Assembly (NCBI GenBank): GCA_948474755.1
Contig: CAOLHI010000147.1
Location: 1-64,000 of the forward strand
Origin: Ctenosaura bakeri
Lineage: Eukaryota > Chordata > Lepidosauria > Squamata > Iguanidae
Length of the DNA: 64,000 nt
Direction of reading: 5' to 3'
The notes under the pieces: generated by a model
Databases searched by the model: none
What the model saw: only the letters and a program-made list of their open reading frames with translations
What the model was told of the DNA's origin: nothing
Shown here: one piece after another, positions 30,288 through 39,833 of the stretch
Layout: each line of letters begins with the position of its first letter
How positions within the stretch are numbered: the first letter of the stretch is position 1
Program-made: the position numbers and the translations under genes

Positions 30288-31470
30288 CGACTCCGTAGGG
30301 CGCGTCGCCGTTGCCGTGACCCTAGGAGGTGGCGATATCGCCCGATACCGTGGTGAAGGCTCCCTCGCCCTATGATATCGAGGGAGGGAGAGCGGCTGAA
30401 GGAGCGGCGGTCCGACGGAGATCGGCTTCGGCGTCGACGGTACCGAGCCTCGTCCCCTCTAGGCGAGCGCGATTCGCGCTGTCGACGAGGTGACCGGGAC
30501 CTCCGGAAGGTCTCCCAGCGACTCGGGCCACGATGGTACCGATCCCGGTACGATGGCGAATGGGACCGATAGGAGGCCGGGCGCTCTCTCCACTCAGATT
30601 CCCTCGCGTACCTGGCCACGTAGGACGCCGAGGTGTATCTTGAGGCAGACGAGCGAGGTTGTTCCTCTCTTGTCTCCCTCGGAGGCGGCGAGGCCACCGG
30701 ACGCTCGGAAGAGCGGGACCGGGACCTGAAGGAGGTCGAACGCTGCTCCGGAGAAGCAGAGGGCTCTCTCTGCTGCAGGTCGGCCGACCTGCGACGGCTA
30801 AGAGGGCGGTGGCGCTCCTCCACCAGGGTTGGAGGGTCTGCCACAGGCGAGTCCGGGCGCTGTTGGGGAACGTCCTCGATCTCATCCTCCGAGAGGTCGA
30901 CGGACTCGCCTCGCCCTTTGGAAGGCTGCTGAGTAGGAGGAGGAGTAGGAGGTTAGCGTCCCCAGCCGGGGAGCGCTTCTTTTCCTTCTTCTTCTTCTTC
31001 TTCTCCTTCTCCTTGCCCTTGCCTCCGTCCGGAGCAGGGCGCTTTTTTGCAGGCGTCTCCGTAAGGGGAGCCTCAGCCTTCCTCGCCGTCGAGGATCCTT
31101 TAGCTGACTTGGCAGCCGCCGACAGCTTCGGGATCCTCGGTAACGCCGAGATCGGCGTTTTCGCCGGTACCGAGCCCGATACCGACGAGGTGGACGGAAC
31201 GGCAGCCGCCGATACCGTCGATGGCGTGGTCGTCTTCTTGTCGGCCATCTTGGAAGTGGAGGTGTCGTCTATCGCCCGCAGAGACTGCTCCCAACAAAAA
31301 GATTTGAGTCTCGCGGAGCGGTTGCGAAGAGTTTGGGGAGTAAAATCCCTACAAATTTGGCAATTCCGGATATTGTGGGACTCGCCCAAACAGAAGAGAC
31401 ACTCCTTATGGCCGTCGTTGAGGGCAACCTTGCGGCCGCAGGACACGCACTTCTTAAAGAGCGCGGACAT
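30281..31470 (-). pseudogene. DIRS ORF1 (Gag-like N-terminal protein), one frameshift
   Basis: The ATG at 31470 gives MSALFKKCVSCGRKVALNDG with a Cys/His knuckle (CxxC ... CLFCLGESH ... CQIC). A Thr/Ser/Ala-rich part, a Lys-rich run near 30975-31010 and, in the next frame, an acidic stretch (SEDEIEDVPQQRPD) and a long Arg/Ser-rich tail follow, ending at TGA 30281. The frame changes near 30955, where this copy has one base fewer than the left-edge copy (ggttagcgtc against ggttgaacgtc). After the slip the upstream frame stays open by chance to 30370. The stop overlaps the open ORF2 frame. SR-rich Gag tails suggest RNA binding; this is inference. Confidence 0.75.
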
Positions 31471-31641
31471 AAGACGAAGAAACGCCAAACTCCGAAATCC
31501 AAAAAGACGAAAGCCGAAGGGGGAGTCCGAAAGAGAGGTCAAAGACAGTCCGAAAGTCCGTAAAACCGTGAAAAACAGCAGCCAAGCACGACGTGAGAGG
31601 AACAAACTAAAGAACCTTCCGTACGCGGCGGCGGACGAGAA

Positions 31642-31775
31642 AGAACTGAGGAGAGACCGTTGCTCGGCGGGAGGAGCATGCGCAGTACCGGCGTGGGGGA
31701 GGGGTTCCCGCCAAGCGAACAAGCTCTAGAAGTTTCCGAACGCTACCGCGCAGGCGCTAAAGCTCCTAGTGTATG
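31642..31775. repeat. DIRS inverted terminal repeat, 5' side
   Basis: Partner of 25770-25908. The same sequence is present at about 1230-1365 in the left-edge copy. Confidence 0.92.
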
Positions 31776-32099
31776 AAGGCACAGAGACCACGAAGAAGAA
31801 CAATTCTTACCTTTCATACTAAGGGATCTATTGTGAAGGACATTATACTGGGGTGGGGTATGAAATCCAGCAACATTTTTGATCAGATGCCAATTTTCAG
31901 TTCTTTATGCTATATGGAAAAAGCAATGTTATTGTACTCTATTTTCCTGGAAATCTTGTTAGATCCTGAAAAAATTTCAGGCCTGTAACATTTCTTGATC
32001 TGACTCCTTTTCCTGGTGTTCCTCTGCAGAAAATCCTTTACCTTTATTTGACAATCACGTACAATCCTGTACAGTTCTATAGTGATATAGTGAATCTAA

Positions 32100-32312
32100 A
32101 TCCCGAAGGGCACCAGATCCTGTCTGCTCTTGAAAGCTAAGCAGGGTCAGCCCTGGTTAGTACTTGGATGAGAGACTGCCAGTAAATACCAGGTGCTGTA
32201 GGCCATATTTCAGAGGAAGGAGCTGGCAAAACCACCTCTGAGTATTCTGTGCCTAAGAAAACCCTATGAAATTCATGGGGTTGTCATAAGCTGACCAGAG
32301 ACTTGAAGACCC
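32100..32312 (+). repeat. 5S-rRNA-derived SINE
   Basis: The head is plainly 5S rRNA: GCTAAGCAGGGTCAG at 32140, then TGGTTAGTACTTGGATGAGA and CCAGGTGCTGTAGGC at 32191-32205, matching the 5S internal promoter region. The tail (ctgagtattctgtgcctaag, ctatgaaattcatggggttg) is a LINE-type 3' end. Same class as the 5S-SINEs described in squamates. Confidence 0.88.
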
Positions 32313-32329
32313 GTACACATATTAATATC

Positions 32330-33167
32330 CTGAAATATTGTTAAAAGGCAGTTGTTTTGTTTGGGATTGATTTGATCCTCTCACACTTCCTCCTTTTTGT
32401 AATTTATAAAATAAAAATTACCACATTTATAAGACACAACATCCAAGAGGGATAGCTCTATAATCAATCTAATAAATCTAACATGGGGAGCCACCATATT
32501 TATCCACTTAGCGAACTCATCAGCCACACAGTTGTGTTATATTGCTGTGTAGATATGAGCTACAAACCTGCCATAATACAATATATATTGCTTGAATGGA
32601 TTTTGAAGCTGATCTGGATACATGCCATATATGAATTTGCTATATTTGGAAGAATTGGGCTCTGACACCTTTTAGTTGGAAATAAAACTAATAAATGAAC
32701 CTCAAATATTTTTTAAAGTATGATCTCAAAAAGATATAGTGGAAACCATGTTTTTGAAATCAAGTTTTGTCTTCTAAATGATATCTTACCTCTTATCTAG
32801 CAACTAAATATTGAGCAGAAAAGTTCAAAAAGGTGAGTCACGTGACCCCACAGTTTGGAAAGATGCATTACAAATTGTAATTCACTCCATTATAGGACTT
32901 TTAGAGCATGAGATTAATACTAAATCCTCCTTGGTGGCTTTTAGGGAGTACAGAAAATACAGCAACTCTGATATATTTTCTTTTTAGAAAATGTCTCTGT
33001 TTGCAGTCTTTACTGCCTAAGGTGATTTTTTACCATTTTTATAGTGTTAGAATTATTTGCAGGATTTTCCAATACTGATTTATCATCTAGAATATAATCA
33101 ATGCATTCCCCTCTTTGTTCTTTTAGTAATCTAGACATTTTTGCCACCACTATCTAGCAGGACATTT
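32330..33167. other. Intergenic sequence, nothing recognised
   Basis: AT-rich, with no conserved exon, RNA or repeat visible. Confidence 0.4.
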
Positions 33168-33360
33168 GTTGTTGTATGCCCTCAAGTCCTTTCCAACTTA
33201 TGGTGACCCTGAGGTGATTCTATCACAAGGTTTTCTGGGGCTGAGAGTAGTGATGTGCCCAAGGTCACCCTGTGGTTTCCATGGTTGTGTGGGCAATTGA
33301 ACTCTGGCCTCCAGGGTCATAGTGCAATTTTCAAACCGCTGCAGCATGCCGGCTCTCAGC
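33168..33360 (-). repeat. tRNA-derived SINE (reverse)
   Basis: Tail gttgttgtatgccctcaagt at 33168, body through ggttttctggggctgagagt, head complement near 33310-33355 (ctctggcctccagggtcata). Confidence 0.75.
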
Positions 33361-35610
33361 AGGATGTCATCTGAGGGGGCAAGTTGTACTTGCACGCAAG
33401 GATTGTACATGAAAAGAAAACAAAGGCCATTGTCCATTTAGTTATCGGATGTTCTAAAAACTTTTAGAGTCTACATTCAATGATTAATAAAGCAGTTTGT
33501 GCTATTTTGTTGATATGCAAAGTTTATAGCATTTCAATATTTTTGTATGTTTTTCATTCTTTATCCAAAGTGCAGCATTCTTGGGTACACAGCAATGCAT
33601 CATAATGTGGCCCAGGATGCAGCTACCGGCAGTCTTGAGCTACTCATCTGGGGCTGCAGAACGTACTGCAGAAAGTCGTGATCTGACGCTGTATTTCTTT
33701 GGTGGTGTTGGGTAGATTGTTCCCCTTTTGGGTTAAGGTTGTGCATTCTTTTGAGGCAGAGTGTGACTGTTGCCAGATGTGGGTCACCTCTGGGCAACAG
33801 GCAGGACTTCAAGTTATCCATTTTGTTGTGGAGTTAGCTCTAGATGAGAGACAAGGTGACGTGCTTACCTGTAGTCAGATAAAGAATCTAATAGCTGCAC
33901 ATTTGTAAAGATTAATGGGTTTAAATCAAGTCAAGTGTTGTAATTTGCAAAGATGCTCAGTTTCCAAACAGGAAAATAGGTTTTGCCTGTATATGTTTGA
34001 ATCACAATCCTGCAAGGGATCAATGGTGCTGTCGCATAATGTTTAATGACACCAGGATCCATCCCTATGGTTTTGGCCTGGAAATCTCAGCATCTGGGAT
34101 GATTGTGACCTGGCAACCCTATGTGTAGGGGTTATGCAGTAGTGGAAGATGCTCTGTTAGTACTTTATATCACTGAATAATATTGGGTGCAATATTAAGC
34201 AAACCAGACTTGTTTGGACTCAACCCAACCACCAGTATTCATATTCACAAAACAGCCAAGAAAATGTCTCTGAAAGCTTGCTATGTCATTACACCACACC
34301 AGAAGAACAGTGTTGCTGGGAGTCACCACTTTGATGCCCCTACCCTTGGCAATCCGATGGATGCCTACATTGGTTCCTTTTCAGTGCCAGATCAAGACTT
34401 GAAGACTTTGGGGCCTAATTCACTTTTAAGATATACATGTGCTTTTTTGTGGGGGGAGGGGGGAACATTTTCAGCATATTAAAGCTGTTTTAATTTGATT
34501 TAGCAATTTAATATATTTCACACATAATAGAAAATCAGTGCAATGTCTTTTTACGCTACCAAAATCTACTGTAGGACAGTGTCTTAGCACTTTGCAGGAA
34601 AGTGAGTGGTTCATATATAAACATTCAAAAATAGCCAGTTAAATTAATACATAATTTAAAAATGCCCATATTTCCATTTATTAGATTGCCATCATGTGGT
34701 CATTTTAAATATTACAGAAAACTCATTATAAACAACATTTAAAACTCTCTCTTAGGGGAGTGTTTTTATAAACCAAATCAAGGGTTCTAAAAGAGCCAGC
34801 AAAATTTTGAGTATTCCATAACTCCTGACTGGGCAAAATAATAAACAAAGGAAGCAGGGACAGACAGGGGAATGGCTGATGTTGAAGCTATGTTACAACT
34901 CTTTGGTGGAATGAAATTTTTCCAGTACTGTGATGGTTTCAGGTTGTACACAGTACTATTGGGATGAAGAATCAAGCAAAGGCTGATTCCTGCATTTTTG
35001 AGAATTTAAAATCTGGAGCTTGGAAAAATTATGTTTTTGGACTAATGTTCCCAGAATCTCCCTGGCTATGCTGTGGAGGGAATTTGGGGAGTTATAATTC
35101 AGATAACTGTTTTAAGTCTAAGCAAAATGCACAGGAGGAAAACCAAACTAGAAACTAGACCCAGAGCAGGGAAAGTGCAGTCTGTGGGGCAAACATGTCT
35201 CCTGTGTTCCAATTCTGCAGCCCCCCAAGTTCTCCAAGAGATCAGCCCAAACCCTAAAATTGCCAACTTTCCATGTGCATACATCTGAAAACTGATTGTT
35301 TCCCACCCCTGAGTTTAATTAAATAAGAATTAGATAACTTGTGAATTTTTCTTTTCAGCCATGAAACCTATTGACAGGGTTTGAGGTGTTCAGGGGACAT
35401 CCAGGGTGGGCATATGAGTCTTCCTGAAATGGTTTTATGTTTTTATACATCTCATTGTCAAGTAAGAGGATATGTTTAACATGTTTTACAAGAGATGCTC
35501 CCTCAGGTGGTGAAATATGTCTGCTTATAATTCTTACCCACAGTTTGCACTCCACATGTTGTGTTTTGTGACTGGTCACTCGAAAGTAAACTCAGACTTA
35601 ATTTACAAGT
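33361..35610. other. Intergenic sequence, nothing recognised
   Basis: AT-rich. Short open frames have no recognisable domains. Confidence 0.4.
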
Positions 35611-35649
35611 TTGATTTCTGAGGCACACTGGTTGTTAGAAGAAAAAGGG

Positions 35650-36300
35650 ATTTATTTCAGGGAGCATACATTCCACTTAAACCTGAGGCAGACAAGACTC
35701 TTGACAAAAACCAGTGCAATTCTAGGTTGCATCAACAGGCATGCAGTGTTCAGATCAATTGAAATAGTAATCTCACTCTGTTCTGTTTTGATCAGACCTC
35801 ACCTGGAATATTGCATCCAGTTTTGGGCACCACAACTCAAGAAGGATATTGACAAGCTGGAACATGTCCAGACAAGGGCAGTGGTAGAGCTTGGAGTGTG
35901 CGTGGGGGGGAGACGGGGGGGCTATGGCGCAAGGGGCATAGCCACTGTACATGGAGGTGTGGCCAGGGCATGCAGAGGCGTGACTGCAGGCCTGGATGCC
36001 CCAGAAACATTGCCACCTGGGGCGAATCCCCCTCTCCCTACCCCCACGTTCCTACATGACTGGACAAGGGCAATCAAGATGATCAAGGGTCTGGAAGCCA
36101 AGCCTTATGAGAAACAACTTTGGGAGTTGGGTATGTTTAGCTTGGAGAAGAGAGGTGACATGACAGCCATCTTTAAGTATCTAAAGAGACGTCATATAGA
36201 TGGAGTAAGCTTGTTTTCTGCTTCTCCAGAGACTAGAACGATAAGCAAAGGATTAAAATTACAAGGAAAAAGACTCCAACTAAATATTAGGAAGAATAGG
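35650..36300 (+). repeat. Old CR1 LINE fragment, interrupted by a 183-bp insert
   Basis: CR1 C-terminal coding sequence is recognisable (ILGCINRHAVFRS, LIRPHLEYCIQFWAPQLKKD, then KMIKGLEAKPYE and [20 protein letters not shown]). Bases 35881-36063 do not belong to CR1 and are flanked by ACAAGGGCA on both sides. The CR1 3' end resumes near 36690 and runs to about 36875 (tccttggaggttggatcggc, ccaacttccatgattctatg), so a second, unclassified insert of about 400 bases may separate them. Confidence 0.8.
35881..36063. mobile_element. 183-bp GC-rich insert with a 9-bp target duplication
   Basis: Perfect 9-bp repeats ACAAGGGCA at 35872-35880 and 36064-36072. Removing the insert and one repeat restores a continuous CR1 sequence, so this is a true insertion. 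The insert starts gtggtagagcttggagtgtg and ends cctacatgactgg. I see no terminal inverted repeats and no poly-A. The start resembles a tRNA A box and ggggcgaatcccc near 36024 resembles a B box, but they are about 140 bases apart. Family unknown. Confidence 0.7.
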
Positions 36301-36689
36301 TGGTGTTCAGTATTGCATTTATAGATTTGTAACCTGTAACTGGTCTGTATTCAGTAAAACTATGTAGTTTTACTGGAAATCTAGGTAAATTCTACCCTGG
36401 TCCATTTTAAGAGCCAGCTGCTGGATAGGGTGGAGGTCCATTTGGCTTCTGACTGGGATGCAAGCAGGACAATGTTGCTACCATTTCCCACCAGTGAGTG
36501 AGCCTGTGACAAGGCTGATTTTCGCAGGTCACTTGCTGGCAGGAAAGGGGTGGAAATGTTCTCCTTGTACCCTGATCAGATGCTGTACAAACCTTGTTCA
36601 CAGTGGCTGCCTGTTAAGGTGGATGAGGAAGGGGTCAGGCTAAGAAAGATTTCTTAGCAATGCAGACATAACTAAGTAGCTGATCTAAG

Positions 36690-36875
36690 ATTCTGGTGAA
36701 CTTTACTGTAAGAACTACTCAACAGTAGAGTGTCTCCGTGGTGGACTCTCCCTCCTTGGAGGTTGGATCGGCATCTTTCATTAGTGTTTTATTTGTGCAT
36801 GATTGCATGGCAGAGGGTTCAACTAGACAGTCCTTGCAGTCCCTTCCAACTTCCATGATTCTATGACATTTGGGG
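36690..36875 (+). repeat. CR1 LINE 3' end
   Basis: It follows the CR1 3' untranslated pattern (ggtggactctccctccttgg, ccttgcagtcccttccaact, ttccatgattctatga). It is probably the distal part of the fragment at 35650-36300. Confidence 0.7.
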
Positions 36876-36879
36876 ACTG

Positions 36880-38984
36880 TATACACTACCCACTGGACCT
36901 GGAAGTGCTTTGCTTCCCCTGTGCCCACTTTTTTTTTCAATAGAAAAAGACATGTGACACCCACCAAGTGTTGCAGCAGGTAAGTTTGCCAGGCTTTTAA
37001 CCCCCTCCCACCAGGTTTTTAAAAGCCAGTGGGACCTCTTTTCAAACCCAGAAGTGATTTTTACAAATTAAATTTGGATGGTGGTGGCATGGGGTTCCCT
37101 CCTTAACATCTAATCTTACCAATATGAGTGGGAAATAGAAATGCTTGTATACCTTCTTTGACCATTTCTGCAGTATCAAGGGTTTTTAACTCAGAATTCT
37201 CAATATTTCACAGCAGGTATTACTGAAAGGAAAACTGCTCACTCTCTCTCTTTATTTGCAAATCCATTGATATGAAAGTAATTTTTTGGTGTCAGACTGG
37301 TACAGATTTTTCAAATAATATTTTCAGTGAAGAAATAAAAGCACATCCTCCTACAGCATAGATCTGGAATACAGATCTCCCAATCTGTTTGAATTTGAAA
37401 TGGCAGTTCTGTTTAGGCATGGTCTACTTCGTTTCTTCAGCCTCGGATTCATTGCACAAAACTGAGTGAACCAAATAAAGAAAAACACAGTAATTTTGGC
37501 CATTAGATAGTGACCTTCAAATATTTAAAGCTCACATCCAGGATTTCATACATTATGAAAAAGTCATAAAAATTAAAACAGTATAATTAAACTGTCAGAC
37601 ACAGCTTAGAAATGTTAACTTATGCACATTAAAACATATCAAGTTAGAGAAAGATAAATGGAATGCATGTTTGTATACACATGTCCTGAAAAACAGATCT
37701 TTTAAAATGTAAAGATAAAAATGCATATGAATGCAAACAAATCTGACAACATAGATTATTTAACAGCAAATACATATGAAGGTAAAAGGATCCTATACAT
37801 TATACTTTAGCTGTCAACAGCTTTCTTTTTCTCTGAAGCCATGATGCCTGGCTTGCAACATATGCAGCGGTATACAGCTCTTAAGATGCATAAACCATAC
37901 ACAGATGAAGCAAAGTAGTATAGAATACTTGTCAAGATAAAATATACAGGCAAGTTAAACAAGCAGCCCTAGTAAGTAACAATAATTTTAAATTACATAT
38001 TAATTTGGAAGGCGTCTCCCATATGCAGTAATCATACACATTGAGAAGGAAGGCAGCTGACAATATATAGCATTTTATTATGGCTAATGTCCTTTGGCTC
38101 AAACTCCAAGCTAAAAGCTAAAGTACAGGTTTTTTTTAAAAAAATGCTTCACACAGCAAAATGTGAAATATTTCAATTATTAAGCTCCTTCACTTTGTAA
38201 TATTGAAGCCATTATTAAAGCTATCTCATTTATCTACAGGAAAATAAGAATCTAATAGCAAGCTAGAGAGCTCAAGTTTGGCGCTAGCTTAGAACAACAG
38301 AGACAAGTAAAAGTGTGCTTTTCTGCTTCTCATGTCTAAAGGCCAATGGTCAGTGCTTTATTGATGTGAGGCACCAATTGTGCTTTATAGCAGTAATGCA
38401 GTGAATCCTAACTTTAGGTCCCCTGAAATGGTTGGACTACAGCTCCCACCATCCTCAACCAACATGTCCAATGAGCAGGGATGATGGAAGTTAACTGTGC
38501 GTATGCTGTATTTTTATTATTATTACTCTATTTCAGTGGCCTTTTAAAACTATTTGATGATTTTAATAGGATTGTTTAATTGCTTTTCAGTTTTTTGTAT
38601 TATCCATGGTTTTAATGTTTATGTTGTTTTAACTTCTGTTGTGAGTCACTTCAGGTCCTGCATTGGGAGAATAGCAGGATATAAATTAAATAAATGGGAT
38701 AAATGAAATAGATTGACAAAATGTTGGGGCTCAAATCAAGAACTATAAAACATGAGAAATAAAGCCAGCCAAGGATTTCTGTGGAGATGAAAGCCGGAAT
38801 CCCGTTGATGCCTTATGGTGGTATAACATAACCACTTTTTGGAATGGAAAATAGCAGCAGCAGGGCAACGGCAGTGAAAACCAGCTCCATTGCCAGAGAA
38901 AGCTGCCCTGCAGCTGCAAGAGATGGCAAGGCAGCATATTTCCTGATGGAGAAAGCTTTTGCTGCCGACTCTCCTGTCAGCATG
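36880..38984. other. Intergenic sequence, nothing recognised
   Basis: AT-rich, with a weak palindromic segment near 38410-38500 (gttggactacagctcccacc). It lies downstream of SPATA13 in transcription order. Confidence 0.4.
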
Positions 38985-39182
38985 GTGTTGTTGTTGTGTG
39001 TCTTCAAGTCATTTCCAATTTACAGCAACCCTAAGGCAAACCTGTTACAGGGTTTTCTGGGGCTAAGTGTGTGTGACATGTCTAAGGCCACCCAGTGGCT
39101 TTCCATGGCCAAGCAGAGAATTGAATCCTGGTCTCAGGTACCTGCTCCAATGCTCAAACTAGTATACCATGCTGGCTCTCCC
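38985..39182 (-). repeat. tRNA-derived SINE (reverse)
   Basis: Tail gttgttgttgtgtgtcttca near 38985, tcatttccaatttacagcaa, gggttttctggggctaagtg, head complement ending ataccatgctggctctc. Confidence 0.78.
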
Positions 39183-39549
39183 TTATAGTGCCTGTGGGCA
39201 TTTAACCCCTGATGCTGCACCTCTACCAGTGGCATAATTACGCCTGCCAACAGGATCACAGCCAATGAGTTTAATTCTGAGTGGGGCACAGCAGCAATAC
39301 TGATATGTGCATCTCAAGTCAACTGTACTAGTTAAAGTGACATGAAAATGATGAGACATTTTATCATGCCAAGCAGAAGATGAGCTGCATTAGAGTCTTC
39401 ATAAATGTACAGTTGATTTTCACATATACCTGGGACAGGATGCCAAGAACCCCTCAACTAATTCTGCATGCCCAAAGGGCTGCCCACTATGACGCAACTG
39501 GCAAACTTTTTTTTTTAATTTGAGCACATTCGTAAAAGTAACTTGCAAC

Positions 39550-39730
39550 AGTTGTTCTTGTGTGCCTTCCAAGTCATTTCAGACTTGTGGCAACCCTGTC
39601 ATGGAGTTTTTCTGGGGCTGAGAATGTGTGATGCACCCAAGGTTACTGAGTGGGTTTCCATGGCCAAGCAGGGAATCAAACCCTGGTCTCCAGGTCACAC
39701 AGTCCAATGCTCAAACCACTAGGCCATGCT
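39550..39730 (-). repeat. tRNA-derived SINE (reverse), followed by a (TAA)n tract
   Basis: gttgttcttgtgtgccttcc at 39550 through tggtctccaggtcacacagt and accactaggccatgctt. A second close relative of the copy at 38985. Confidence 0.78.
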
Positions 39731-39775
39731 TGCAACACACCACAGAAATCCTCGAGGTGGAGGTACAGCTGGGAA

Positions 39776-39830
<55 letters not shown>
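39776..39830. repeat. (TAA)n microsatellite
   Basis: About 17 uninterrupted AAT/TAA triplets followed by an A run. Confidence 0.98.

Positions 39831-39833
<3 letters not shown>

Larger units (their letters stand above)
25719..31800 (-). mobile_element. Nearly complete DIRS-type retrotransposon (about 6.1 kb)
   Basis: 5' end at 31800, 3' end near 25719. Inverted terminal repeats of about 135 bases (31642-31775 against 25770-25908) are almost identical. An internal complementary region at 25959-26056 is the complement of both termini joined end to end, the arrangement that defines DIRS elements and serves as template for making a closed circle. Coding order 5' to 3': Gag-like ORF1, ORF2 with capsid-like, RT, RNase H and methyltransferase parts, and ORF3 with a tyrosine recombinase. 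There is no LTR, integrase or poly-A. GC content and CpG density are far above the flanks. No target-site duplication is evident, as expected for recombinase-mediated insertion. ORF2 and ORF3 are open throughout; ORF1 has one frameshift. Confidence 0.95.

Noticed and set aside
30659..31729. 356-codon plus-strand open frame over the DIRS gag region
   Set aside because: It is antisense to ORF1 and to the terminal repeat; the Ser/Phe/Arg composition mirrors the Lys and Arg/Ser codons of the sense strand.
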